Shown here: positions 19,387 through 27,141 of the stretch, piece by piece
How the letters are laid out: the number at the start of each line of letters is the position of its first letter
How positions within the stretch are numbered: the stretch's first letter is position 1
Assembly (NCBI RefSeq): GCF_026343115.1
Contig: NZ_JAPEMC010000001.1
Coordinates: 5,621,001-5,685,000 of the forward strand
Reading direction: 5' to 3'
Length of the DNA: 64,000 bases
DNA from: Streptomyces sp. NBC_00102
GTDB lineage: Bacteria; Actinomycetota; Actinomycetes; Streptomycetales; Streptomycetaceae
The notes under the pieces: model-generated
Databases searched by the model: none
Seen by the model: the letters and a program-made list of their open reading frames with translations, nothing else
Told to the model about the DNA's origin: nothing
Translations under genes and position numbers: made by a program

Positions 19387-19620
19387 TCAGTGTTGTGCCT
19401 CGTCGGCGGCACCGGCCTGCACGGCGGTGAGCCGATCCGTCTCATCCTGTATTTCCGCGGCGATCTTCTTGAGTTCCGGCTCGAACTTGCGCCCGTGGTG
19501 GGCACAGAAGAGCAGTTCACCGCCGCTGATGAGGACGACGCGCAGGTAGGCCTGGGCGCCGCAACGGTCACAGCGGTCTGCTGCGGTCAGCGGGCTCGCG
19601 GGGGTCAGAACAGTAGTCAC
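19387..19620 (-). CDS. Small zinc-ribbon-like protein, DUF7455
   Basis: This 77-residue protein has CDRCGAQAYLRVVLISGGELLFCAHHGRKFE. The CxxC and CAHH pairs look like a small zinc site. A helical charged tail follows (LKKIAAEIQDETDRLTAVQAG). Small proteins of this type are conserved in actinobacteria (DUF7455), and I recall one in this position next to parE in Streptomyces. No function is known; a regulatory or RNA/DNA-associated role is only a guess. ATG 19620 follows GAGGCGA. It is transcribed divergently from parE across a 440-base gap. Confidence 0.82.
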   Translation of the reverse strand: MTTVLTPASPLTAADRCDRCGAQAYLRVVLISGGELLFCAHHGRKFEPELKKIAAEIQDETDRLTAVQAGAADEAQH

Positions 19621-20062
19621 GTCGCCTCTTCTCTAGCTCGACGAGCTGTCGTACCAGGGTCAACATCCAACCAGGCCGAAAACGTTCCCGCTCGTGGCAT
19701 TTCTTCGAAAACTTCTTTTCAGGTGGCTGGGCTGCCGACGGTTGGGGCGAATGTGCCGTCGCGGAGCGCTACGGTTTCGCGTTGCTGGTGTCGGGTCGGT
19801 CCTCCGGCTGGCTTGCCGGTTGTTCATGAGGACGTGCCCGGAGCCTAAATGGTTCATGCCTCAAAAGGAACGTGATGTGCGCGTCACTCCGAGGGATGAT
19901 CGAACATCCATGCGATCCGCTGGGGGGCTCGACTAGCATGATGATTCCCCGAGGGTGGCGTGACAACCGCTCTACCAGGCCTCGGTAGGCTTTCAGCGGC
20001 CACCACGGCCGCGCCCGATACCCAAACGGGCCACCATCTAAATTCAGCGAGGAGCGAACCGC
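19621..20062. other. Divergent promoter region between the DUF7455 gene and parE
   Basis: About 440 bases with lower GC content than the genes on either side. Candidate -10 elements for parE include TAGCAT at 19934-19939 and an AT-rich CTAAAT close to the start, but neither has a good -35. A weak 80-codon frame at 19694-19936 (arginine and leucine rich) has no family resemblance, and I do not call it. AGGAG lies 11 bases before the parE GTG. No repeats or hairpins stand out. Confidence 0.4.
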
Positions 20063-22195
20063 GTGACCGCCGATACGTCCGTGCCGTCCACTGCGCTGCT
20101 GACCGGAGCCGGCGGCGTCGTCGACAGGGACAGCTCCAACTACACCGCGCGGCACCTTCTCGTCCTCGAAGGGCTGGAGGCCGTCCGCAAGCGCCCCGGC
20201 ATGTACATCGGGTCGACCGACAGCCGCGGCCTCATGCACTGCCTCTGGGAGATCATCGACAACTCTGTCGACGAGGCCCTCGGTGGGTACTGCGACCACA
20301 TCGAAGTGATCCTGCACGACGACTCCTCTGTCGAGGTCCGCGACAACGGCCGTGGCATTCCCGTCGACGTCGAGCCCAAGACCGGGCTCTCCGGCGTCGA
20401 GGTCGTCATGACCAAACTTCACGCCGGCGGCAAGTTCGGTGGTGGCTCGTACGCGGCCTCCGGCGGCCTCCACGGCGTCGGCGCCTCGGTCGTCAACGCG
20501 CTCTCCGCGCGGCTCGACGTGGAGGTCGACCGGAACAGCTCCACCCACTCCATCAGCTTCCGCCGCGGGGTACCGGGCGTCTTCGTCGAGCAGGGGCCGG
20601 ACAGCCCCTTCGATCCGGCCAACGGGCTCCGTAAGACCAAGCGGGTGCCGAAGGCGCGCACCGGTACGAGGGTGAGGTACTGGGCCGACCGGCAGATCTT
20701 CCTCAAGGACGCCAAGCTCGGCCTGGAGACGCTCTACCAGCGCGCCCGCCAGACCGCCTTCCTGGTGCCCGGCCTCACCATCGTCGTCCGCGACGAGCGC
20801 GGCCTGGACGGCGAGGGCAAGACGGAGGAGACGTTCCGCTTCGACGGGGGCATCAGCGAGTTCTGCGAGTACCTCGCCCCGGACAAGGCCGTCTGCGACG
20901 TGCAGCGGCTGACCGGGCAGGGCACGTTCAAGGAGACCGTCCCGGTCCTCGACGAGCGTGGGCACATGACCCCGACGGAGGTCACCCGGGAGCTGGGCGT
21001 CGACATCGCGCTGCGCTGGGGCACCGGGTACGACACCGTGGTCAAGTCCTTCGTGAACATCATCGCCACCCCCAAGGGCGGCACCCACGTGGCCGGATTC
21101 GAGCGCTCGCTGACCCGTACGGTCAACGAGACGCTCCGCTCGGCCAAGCTGCTCCGCGTCGCCGAGGACGACGTCGTCAAGGACGACGCCCTGGAGGGCC
21201 TCACGGCGGTCGTCACCGTCCGGCTCGCCGAACCCCAGTTCGAAGGTCAGACCAAGGAGGTGCTCGGCACCTCGGCCGCCAACCGGATCGTCGCCAACGT
21301 GGTGGCCAAGGAACTCAAGGCCTTCCTGACCTCGACCAAGCGCGACGCCAAGGCGCAGGCCCGGGCGGTGCTCGACAAGGCCGTGGCCGCCGCGCGCACC
21401 CGTATCGCCGCCCGGCAGCACAAGGACGCCCAGCGCCGCAAGACGGCCCTCGAGTCCTCGTCCCTGCCCGCGAAGCTGGCCGACTGCCGCAGCGACGACG
21501 TGGAGCGCAGCGAGCTCTTCATCGTCGAGGGGGACTCCGCGCTCGGGACGGCCAAGCTCGCGCGCAACAGCGAGTTCCAGGCGTTGCTGCCCATCCGCGG
21601 CAAGATCCTCAATGTGCAGAAGGCGTCCGTTTCGGACATGTTGAAGAACGCCGAATGCGGCGCGATCATCCAGGTCATAGGGGCGGGGTCCGGACGGACC
21701 TTCGACATCGACGCCGCCCGCTACGGCAAGATCGTCCTGCTGGTGGACGCCGATGTCGACGGCGCGCACATCCGCGTCCTGCTGCTCACGCTCTTCCAGC
21801 GGTACATGCGGCCGATGGTGGATGCGGGCCGCGTCTTCGCCGCGGTGCCTCCGCTGCACCGGATCGAGCTGGTCCAGCCGAAGAAGGGCCAGGAGAAGTA
21901 CATCTACACGTACTCGGACGGCGAACTGCGTCAGACGCTGGTGGACCTGCGGCGCAAGAACATCCGCTTCAAGGACTCCATCCAGCGGTACAAGGGCCTG
22001 GGCGAGATGGACGCCGATCAGCTGGCCGAGACCACGATGGACCCCCGGTTCCGGACCCTGCGCCGGATCAACATCGGCGACCTGGACTCGGCGGAGAGGG
22101 TCTTCGACCTGCTGATGGGCAATGAGGTCGCACCCCGCAAGGAGTTCATCACGAGTTCGGCGGCCACTCTGGACCGTTCGCGCATCGACGCCTGA
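20063..22195 (+). CDS. parE: DNA topoisomerase IV subunit B (ParE; also called GyrB2)
   Basis: ParE supplies the ATPase and TOPRIM parts of the type IIA topoisomerase that separates daughter chromosomes. The 710-residue protein has the GHKL ATPase motifs EIIDNSVDEALGG, RDNGRGIPV and GGLHGVGASVVNALS, and the transducer lysine region. It also has the TOPRIM motifs FIVEGDSALG and LLVDADVDGAHIRVLLLTL, and the C-terminal block YKGLGEMDADQLAETTMDP with NEVAPRKEFI. It is shorter at the N-terminus than GyrB, and its partner ParC is encoded at 29635-32085. GTG 20063 follows GAGGAG. In S. coelicolor these two genes are needed for normal sporulation-stage chromosome segregation. Confidence 0.93.
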   Translation: MTADTSVPSTALLTGAGGVVDRDSSNYTARHLLVLEGLEAVRKRPGMYIGSTDSRGLMHCLWEIIDNSVDEALGGYCDHIEVILHDDSSVEVRDNGRGIPVDVEPKTGLSGVEVVMTKLHAGGKFGGGSYAASGGLHGVGASVVNALSARLDVEVDRNSSTHSISFRRGVPGVFVEQGPDSPFDPANGLRKTKRVPKARTGTRVRYWADRQIFLKDAKLGLETLYQRARQTAFLVPGLTIVVRDERGLDGEGKTEETFRFDGGISEFCEYLAPDKAVCDVQRLTGQGTFKETVPVLDERGHMTPTEVTRELGVDIALRWGTGYDTVVKSFVNIIATPKGGTHVAGFERSLTRTVNETLRSAKLLRVAEDDVVKDDALEGLTAVVTVRLAEPQFEGQTKEVLGTSAANRIVANVVAKELKAFLTSTKRDAKAQARAVLDKAVAAARTRIAARQHKDAQRRKTALESSSLPAKLADCRSDDVERSELFIVEGDSALGTAKLARNSEFQALLPIRGKILNVQKASVSDMLKNAECGAIIQVIGAGSGRTFDIDAARYGKIVLLVDADVDGAHIRVLLLTLFQRYMRPMVDAGRVFAAVPPLHRIELVQPKKGQEKYIYTYSDGELRQTLVDLRRKNIRFKDSIQRYKGLGEMDADQLAETTMDPRFRTLRRINIGDLDSAERVFDLLMGNEVAPRKEFITSSAATLDRSRIDA

Positions 22196-22239
22196 GCCGT
22201 TCGGGACCTCTCCGTCCGGCGGGGGCCCATGCCTTCCGC

Positions 22240-22279
22240 GGAACGCCTCCCCGCCCGCCCGGGCGGGGAGGCGTTCCGC
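22240..22279 (+). terminator. Terminator after parE
   Basis: A perfect 18-base-pair stem (22240-22257 with 22262-22279) with a GCCC loop lies 45 bases after the parE stop codon. Confidence 0.88.
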
Positions 22280-22432
22280 CGTTTGTCACGCATATGTACG
22301 GGGCTCGCGCGGCAACCTGGGACGGATATCACCTGAACAGGTGAAAGCGGTGCATGCTGCAACCGAGGTCCACCCTGTCCGGACACTCTTGGCTGAGCGG
22401 CCGAAAAGGTCCGCGGACAAGGGAGTTGTTCG

Positions 22433-22909
22433 GTGGAGAAGGAAGCAGGGCGGGAAGCCGCGGTGACGCGGCTCGACGACCCGTGGTACGACGCACTGGC
22501 CCCCGGTTGGGGCGAGCGGGACGGCACGGGGACGGTGGCGGCCGACGCGCCGCCCGTTCCCGGGGGTCCGCGGAGCGGCCACAGCGCTGCCGACATCTAC
22601 CGGGAAGTCCAGCGGAGCGAAGCTTTTCGTGAAGTGCGCCGCAGGTACCGGAGGTTCGTCGTACCGGCGACCGTCGCGTTCCTCCTCTGGTACCTCGCCT
22701 ACGTGGTCGCGGCCACCGGCGCACCCGGGCTGATGGCCCGTCCGGTGGCCGGAGCGGTGAACGTCGCCATGGTCGCCGGACTCGGCCAGTTCCTCACCAC
22801 CTTCCTGCTGACCTGGGCGTACGCGCGCCACGCGCGGCTCCGCCGGGACCGTGCCGCGCTGGAACTGCGCTGGGAGACACAGGACTTGACGAGAGGTGCC
22901 GAGCGGTGA
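22433..22909 (+). CDS. DUF485 membrane protein, partner of the symporter
   Basis: This 158-residue protein has an N-terminal soluble part of about 70 residues, then the DUF485 core: EVQRSEAFREVRRRYRRFVVPATVAFLLWYLAYV, a second helix MVAGLGQFLTTFLLTWAYARHA and a charged tail. DUF485 proteins are encoded next to ActP-type acetate permeases in many bacteria, and the same holds here. It is probably a small subunit or stabiliser of that transporter; its exact role is not established. GTG 22433 has GGGAG seven bases before it. The stop overlaps the symporter start by four bases (GTGA), indicating translational coupling. Confidence 0.85.
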   Translation: MEKEAGREAAVTRLDDPWYDALAPGWGERDGTGTVAADAPPVPGGPRSGHSAADIYREVQRSEAFREVRRRYRRFVVPATVAFLLWYLAYVVAATGAPGLMARPVAGAVNVAMVAGLGQFLTTFLLTWAYARHARLRRDRAALELRWETQDLTRGAER

Positions 22910-24498
22910 GCGGGGGCCACCAGACGCTCGCGCTGGTACTGTTCAGCGCCTTCGTCGCCGTCACCCTCGGCATCACCACCTGGGTCGGCCGCACCCGCCA
23001 GGGCTCAGCCGAGGAGTTCTACGCCGGGGGCCGGCTGTTCTCTCCCATGGAGAACGGTTTCGCCATCGCCGGGGACTACATGTCGGCCGCCTCGTTCCTC
23101 GGCATCTCCGGGATCATCGCCCTCTTCGGCTACGACGGGATGCTGTACTCGGTCGGGTTCTTCGTCGCCTGGCTGGTCGTGCTGTTCCTGGTGGCCGAAC
23201 TCGTACGCAACTGCGGGCGGTTCACCCTGGCCGACGTGGTGGCCGCGCGCATGGCGGAACGCCCCGTACGCACCGCCGTCGGCACCTCGTCGGTGACCGT
23301 CTCCGTGCTGTACCTCGTGGCGCAGATGGTCGGGGCCGGCAGCCTGGTCGCCCTGCTCCTCGGTGGTACCGGCGGCGCCACCCGCTCCTGGACCGTGGTC
23401 GGAGTCGGCGCGCTCATGGTGGTCTACGTCTCCTTCGGCGGGATGCGGGCCACCACCTGGATCCAGATCGTCAAGGCGGTCCTGCTCATGGCGGGCACGA
23501 TCGCCCTCACCGTGTCCGTCCTGGTCCGGTTCCACGGTGACGTCAACGCGCTGCTGACCACCGCGGCCGAACGCAGCGGCCACGGAAGGGACTTCCTGGC
23601 CCCGGGCCTCAGGTATGGCGGCAGCTGGACGGCGCGCTTCGACTTCATCAGCCTCGGAGTGGCGCTGGTGCTCGGTACGGCCGGGCTGCCGCACATCCTG
23701 TCCCGCTTCTACACGGTGCCGACGGCCCGCGCGGCCCGTCGGTCCGTCGTCTGGTCGATCGGGCTGATCGGCAGCTTCTACCTGATGACCATCGTGCTCG
23801 GCTTCGGTGCGGCGGCACTCGTCGGGCCGGCCGCGGTCCGGTCCTCCAGCGAGGCCGGGAACACGGCGGTGCCGCTGCTGGCGCTGGCGCTGGGCGGCGG
23901 GGAGGGGTCCACCGGCGGAACGATTCTCTTCGCGGTGGTCGCCGCCATCGCCTTCGCCACGATTCTGGCCGTGGTCGCGGGGATCACCCTCGCCTCCTCG
24001 GCCTCGGTCGCCCACGACCTCTACGCCTCGCTCCGCCGCCCCGGCGGCACGCCGTTCGGCGAGGTCGCGGTGGCCCGGGTGGCCGCCGTCGGGATCGGGG
24101 CGGTCGCGATCGGTCTGGGACTGCTCGCCCAGGACCTGAACGTCGCCTCCCTCGTCGGACTCGCCTTCGCGGTGGCCGCCTCGGCCAATCTCCCGGCGCT
24201 CCTCTACTCGCTCTTCTGGAAGAACTTCACCACCCGGGGTGCGGTCTGGGCCGTGTACGGGGGACTGGTCCCGGCTCTCGTCCTGGTCGTTCTCTCGCCG
24301 GTCGTCTCCGGTTCGCCGGCCTCCCTCTTCCCGGGGGTCGACTTCCAGCTCTTCCCGCTGGAGAATCCCGGTCTCGTCTCCATTCCCCTCGGATTCCTCG
24401 CGGGGTGGATCGGCGCGGTGACGTCCGGCGAGTCCCCCGACGAGGACAAGCACGCCGAGACCGAGGTCAGGTCGCTGACCGGAGCCGGGGCGGTCTGA
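22906..24498 (+). CDS. Sodium:solute symporter family permease, ActP-like
   Basis: This 530-residue membrane protein of the SSS family has 13 or 14 hydrophobic segments. The early signature GRLFSPMENGFAIAGDYMSAASFLGISGIIALFGYDG is close to acetate permease ActP. The middle has LGVALVLGTAGLPHILSRFYTVPTARAARRSV, which is the classic family block including the Gly-Pro-His-type sodium-site region. It probably imports acetate or another short monocarboxylate with sodium or protons; substrate choice cannot be read from sequence. It forms an operon with the DUF485 gene. The LacI regulator gene follows 96 bases downstream on the same strand and may control it. Confidence 0.9.
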   Translation: MSGGHQTLALVLFSAFVAVTLGITTWVGRTRQGSAEEFYAGGRLFSPMENGFAIAGDYMSAASFLGISGIIALFGYDGMLYSVGFFVAWLVVLFLVAELVRNCGRFTLADVVAARMAERPVRTAVGTSSVTVSVLYLVAQMVGAGSLVALLLGGTGGATRSWTVVGVGALMVVYVSFGGMRATTWIQIVKAVLLMAGTIALTVSVLVRFHGDVNALLTTAAERSGHGRDFLAPGLRYGGSWTARFDFISLGVALVLGTAGLPHILSRFYTVPTARAARRSVVWSIGLIGSFYLMTIVLGFGAAALVGPAAVRSSSEAGNTAVPLLALALGGGEGSTGGTILFAVVAAIAFATILAVVAGITLASSASVAHDLYASLRRPGGTPFGEVAVARVAAVGIGAVAIGLGLLAQDLNVASLVGLAFAVAASANLPALLYSLFWKNFTTRGAVWAVYGGLVPALVLVVLSPVVSGSPASLFPGVDFQLFPLENPGLVSIPLGFLAGWIGAVTSGESPDEDKHAETEVRSLTGAGAV

Positions 24499-24556
24499 CG
24501 GCGGGCCCGTGGCGGGGCGGCGGCGGGGGCCCGGGACGGCGGAGGTTTCGACGGCA

Positions 24557-24592
24557 CGCAATCGGTTTGCGCGTCTTGCGCTAATCTTGCGC
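24557..24592 (+). promoter_or_regulatory. Predicted promoter and operator of the LacI gene
   Basis: An inverted repeat CGCAA (24557-24561) and TTGCG (24567-24571) resembles half-sites of LacI-family operators. It overlaps three direct copies of TTGCGC at 24567, 24576 and 24587. A -10-like TAATCT at 24582-24587 places the transcription start at about 24594-24595, the ATG itself, so the mRNA may be leaderless. A clear -35 was not found. Confidence 0.45.
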
Positions 24593-24594
24593 TC

Positions 24595-25614
24595 ATGACG
24601 CGACGACTTGCTCAGGTGGCACAGAAGGTTGGGGTCAGTGAGGCCACGGTCAGCCGGGTCCTGAACGGTAAGCCAGGCGTCTCGGACGCCACCCGGCAGG
24701 CGGTGCTCTCCGCGCTCGACGTGCTCGGCTACGAGCGTCCCACCCAGCTGCGGGGCGAACGGGCCAGGCTGGTCGGGCTCGTCCTCCCCGAGCTGCAGAA
24801 CCCCATCTTCCCCGCCTTCGCCGAAGTGGTCGGCGGCGCCCTCGCCCAGCAGGGACTCACGCCCGTGCTCTGTACGCAGACCAAGGGCGGGGTCTCCGAG
24901 GCCGACTACGTGGATCTGCTGCTCCAGCAGCAGGTGTCCGGGGTGGTCTTCGCCGGCGGCCTGTACCACCAGGCCGACGCCGCTCACGACCACTACAAGG
25001 TGCTCGCCGACCGCCGCATCCCCGTCGTCCTGATCAACGCGGCCATCGCCGCACTCGGCTTCCCGGGCGTCTCCTGCGACGACTCCGTCGCGGTCGAGCA
25101 GGCGTGGCGGCATCTCGCCTCGCTCGGCCACGAGCGGATCGGCCTGGTGCTCGGTCCGTCCGACCACGTCCCCTCCCAGCGCAAGCTCGACGCCGCCCGG
25201 CTGCTGGCACGCGAGTACGGGGCGACGATCCCGGACGAGCACGTCGCGCGGGCCATGTTCTCGCTGGAGGGCGGCCAGGCGGCGGCTTCCCGGCTGCTCG
25301 ACCAGGGTGTCACCGGCATCATCTGCGGAAGCGACCCGCTCGCGCTCGGCGCGGTGCGCGCGGTCCGCCGCCGGGGTCTCTCCGTACCGCACGACGTGTC
25401 GGTGGTCGGTTACGACGACTCCGCCTTCATGAACTGCACAGAACCGCCCCTGACAACGGTTCGCCAGCCCATCGAGGCGATGGGCCGGGCCGCCGTCGAG
25501 CTGCTGTCCGTGCAGATCGGGGGCAAGACGGTGCCCTCCGACGAGCTGCTCTTCGAGCCGGAACTCGTGGTGCGCGGTTCGACCGCCCCGCCGCCGCGCG
25601 AGAATTCACGCTGA
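24595..25614 (+). CDS. LacI family transcriptional regulator
   Basis: This 339-residue protein has the N-terminal helix-turn-helix RLAQVAQKVGVSEATVSRVLNGKPGVSDATRQAVLSAL with hinge helix, then a periplasmic-binding-protein-like sensor domain (LVGLVLPELQNPIFPAFAEVVGGAL, GVSCDDSVAVEQAWRHLASLGHERIGLVLGP, GTGIICGSDPLALGAVRAVRRRGLSVPHDVSVVGYDDS). It should bind a small sugar-like effector. There is no sugar transporter directly beside it; the nearest transporter is the acetate-type symporter upstream on the same strand. An operator-like repeat over its own promoter suggests autorepression. It converges on the citrate synthase-like gene with only 7 bases between the two stop codons. Confidence 0.9.
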   Translation: MTRRLAQVAQKVGVSEATVSRVLNGKPGVSDATRQAVLSALDVLGYERPTQLRGERARLVGLVLPELQNPIFPAFAEVVGGALAQQGLTPVLCTQTKGGVSEADYVDLLLQQQVSGVVFAGGLYHQADAAHDHYKVLADRRIPVVLINAAIAALGFPGVSCDDSVAVEQAWRHLASLGHERIGLVLGPSDHVPSQRKLDAARLLAREYGATIPDEHVARAMFSLEGGQAAASRLLDQGVTGIICGSDPLALGAVRAVRRRGLSVPHDVSVVGYDDSAFMNCTEPPLTTVRQPIEAMGRAAVELLSVQIGGKTVPSDELLFEPELVVRGSTAPPPRENSR

Positions 25615-25621
25615 TCTGTCG

Positions 25622-27013
25622 CTATCTTGCGTTGCCGGCGCCGCCCGCAGAGGTCGAAGGGGTGACCGGGGAAGGCAGCTCCTGCGGCGGGGGCGGTCCC
25701 GTGTACCGGCCGCGGGGCCGCAACCGCAGGGGCCGTTCCGCGTACTCCTCCAGGGCGTGGGCGATCCAGCCCGCCGTGCGGGCCACCGCGAACACGGTCT
25801 CACCCGCTTCCGCGGGCATGCCCATGGACACCGAGAGCACGGCCAGCGCCAGATCGACGTTGGCGTGCAGAGGTACCTGCCGGGCGGCGGTCGACACCAC
25901 GTCACGCGCCGCGGCGAGTGCCGGCGCGGCCTCGGGTACGTCCTCCAGCAGGGTGAACAGGACCCGCGCCCGGGGGTCTTCGCCGCTGTAGAGCCGGTGG
26001 CCGAGCCCCGGGACGCGTGCTCCGGCGCGCAGGTGGTTGGCGACGACCGGTGCGGCGCCGCCCCGCTCCACGACCTCGCGCAGCATCCGGTGGGCGAGCC
26101 CGCTGGCCGCGCCGTGGAGCGGTCCCTCCAGCGCCCCGAGCCCCGCCGAGACGACGGCGTAAGGATGCGCGTGCGCGGAGGCCGCCACCCGGACGGCGAG
26201 GGTGGACGCCGCGAGGTCGTGGTCGATCAGCAGCGCGAGCGCGGTGTCCAGCGCGGCGAGTGACGCGGGGTCGGCGGGTCGCGCGGTGAGCGCGGGCCAC
26301 AACCGGGCCGCGATGCCGGGGCCCGCACCGGCCGGGCCGTCGCCCGCGGGAGCCGCGGAGGACGGGGCCGTACCGCCGGGCGCACCGGTGGCCGGTGGCA
26401 GAGCGCCCACCAGGGTCGGGATCAGGCCGCGCGCCGCGTCCAGGACCGAGGCGGGGGAGAGGTCGAACCGCAAGGGGTCGGCCGCCGACGCCGCGATGAC
26501 GGCGACCCGCAGGAGGTCGGTCGTCCCGCTGTGCGCGGGCAGCGCGGCCGCGGCCTGTCGCGCCGCGGTCAGGGCATGCGCGGGAGCCGAGAAGCGGACG
26601 CCCGGCCTGAGTTCACCGGTCCAGAGCCATTCGGCGACTTCCTCGTACCCGTGGTTCAGGGCGAGTTCGCCCGCGTCGACGCCCCGGTAGTAGTACCGGT
26701 CCTGGTCGATGAGGGTGATGCCGGTACGGAACGCCAGATCCGCCTCGCCCGTCGGCGGGGCTTCGCGCCGGCCCGTACGCCGGGCCAGGGCCCGTACCTC
26801 GTCGGCGTCGAACGTGCTGCCCCGCCCGCCGGGCGCGCGCACGCTGCTGAGCTGGCCGCGGCTGACATAGGCGTACACCGTCTCCGGCTTCACACCCAGC
26901 AGGGCGGCCGTCTCGCGTGTGCTGAGCCGTTCCGTGGACCCGGCGTTTCCCGCGGCGCCCGTGTCACCCGCGGCGGCTCCCGCGCCGAAGCCGTGGGCTC
27001 GCTGATCCGTCAT
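25622..27013 (-). CDS. Citrate synthase-like protein with N-terminal helix-turn-helix
   Basis: This 463-residue protein has two parts. Residues 30-80 form an excisionase/MerR-like helix-turn-helix (LSTRETAALLGVKPETVYAYVSRGQLSSVRAPGGRGSTFDADEV). The rest is a citrate synthase fold. Catalytic-site blocks include SAHAHPYAVVSAGLGALEGPLHGAAS with the first His region, GLGHRLYSGEDPRARVLF with the second His, and HANVDLALAVLSVSMGMP holding the catalytic-type Asp. An extra glycine/proline/alanine insert lies near residues 215-250. The mixture suggests an enzyme that also binds DNA, or a former enzyme now acting as a regulator. ATG 27013 follows GGTGAG; longer starts are possible. It is divergent from a plain citrate synthase gene. 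Confidence 0.85.
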   Translation of the reverse strand: MTDQRAHGFGAGAAAGDTGAAGNAGSTERLSTRETAALLGVKPETVYAYVSRGQLSSVRAPGGRGSTFDADEVRALARRTGRREAPPTGEADLAFRTGITLIDQDRYYYRGVDAGELALNHGYEEVAEWLWTGELRPGVRFSAPAHALTAARQAAAALPAHSGTTDLLRVAVIAASAADPLRFDLSPASVLDAARGLIPTLVGALPPATGAPGGTAPSSAAPAGDGPAGAGPGIAARLWPALTARPADPASLAALDTALALLIDHDLAASTLAVRVAASAHAHPYAVVSAGLGALEGPLHGAASGLAHRMLREVVERGGAAPVVANHLRAGARVPGLGHRLYSGEDPRARVLFTLLEDVPEAAPALAAARDVVSTAARQVPLHANVDLALAVLSVSMGMPAEAGETVFAVARTAGWIAHALEEYAERPLRLRPRGRYTGPPPPQELPSPVTPSTSAGGAGNAR

Positions 27014-27042
27014 GTGCTCACCGTATCCACTCCACCGATATG

Positions 27043-27061
27043 TTGATTCAATCAATATTGA
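27043..27061. promoter_or_regulatory. AT-rich overlapping palindromes between the two citrate synthase genes
   Basis: TTGATT, a single C and AATCAA (27043-27055) form a perfect 13-base palindrome. TCAATATTGA (27052-27061) forms a second perfect palindrome overlapping the first. A further half-site GAATCAA occurs at 27089-27095. In DNA of this GC content such elements are unlikely by chance, and they lie where they could control both divergent genes. The natural candidate ligand is the helix-turn-helix domain of the neighbouring protein. Confidence 0.65.
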
Positions 27062-27087
27062 CGCCCCTCCAGTCAAGCATGGATAGT
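27058..27087 (+). promoter_or_regulatory. Promoter for the plus-strand citrate synthase gene
   Basis: TTGACG at 27058-27063 and GATAGT at 27082-27087, spaced by 18 bases, form a good HrdB-type promoter. The second palindrome overlaps the -35 box, so a bound regulator would compete with RNA polymerase. Transcription should begin near 27094, leaving a leader of about 48 bases that carries GAGGAG. Confidence 0.6.
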
Positions 27088-27141
27088 CGAATCAACAGTC
27101 AGGGAAGACCGTGGCCAGGAAAAAATGATGAGGAGCCGGCT

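Noticed and set aside
19694..19936. 80-codon plus-strand frame before parE
   Set aside because: Arginine-rich composition, no ribosome site and no family; it overlaps the promoter region of two genes.
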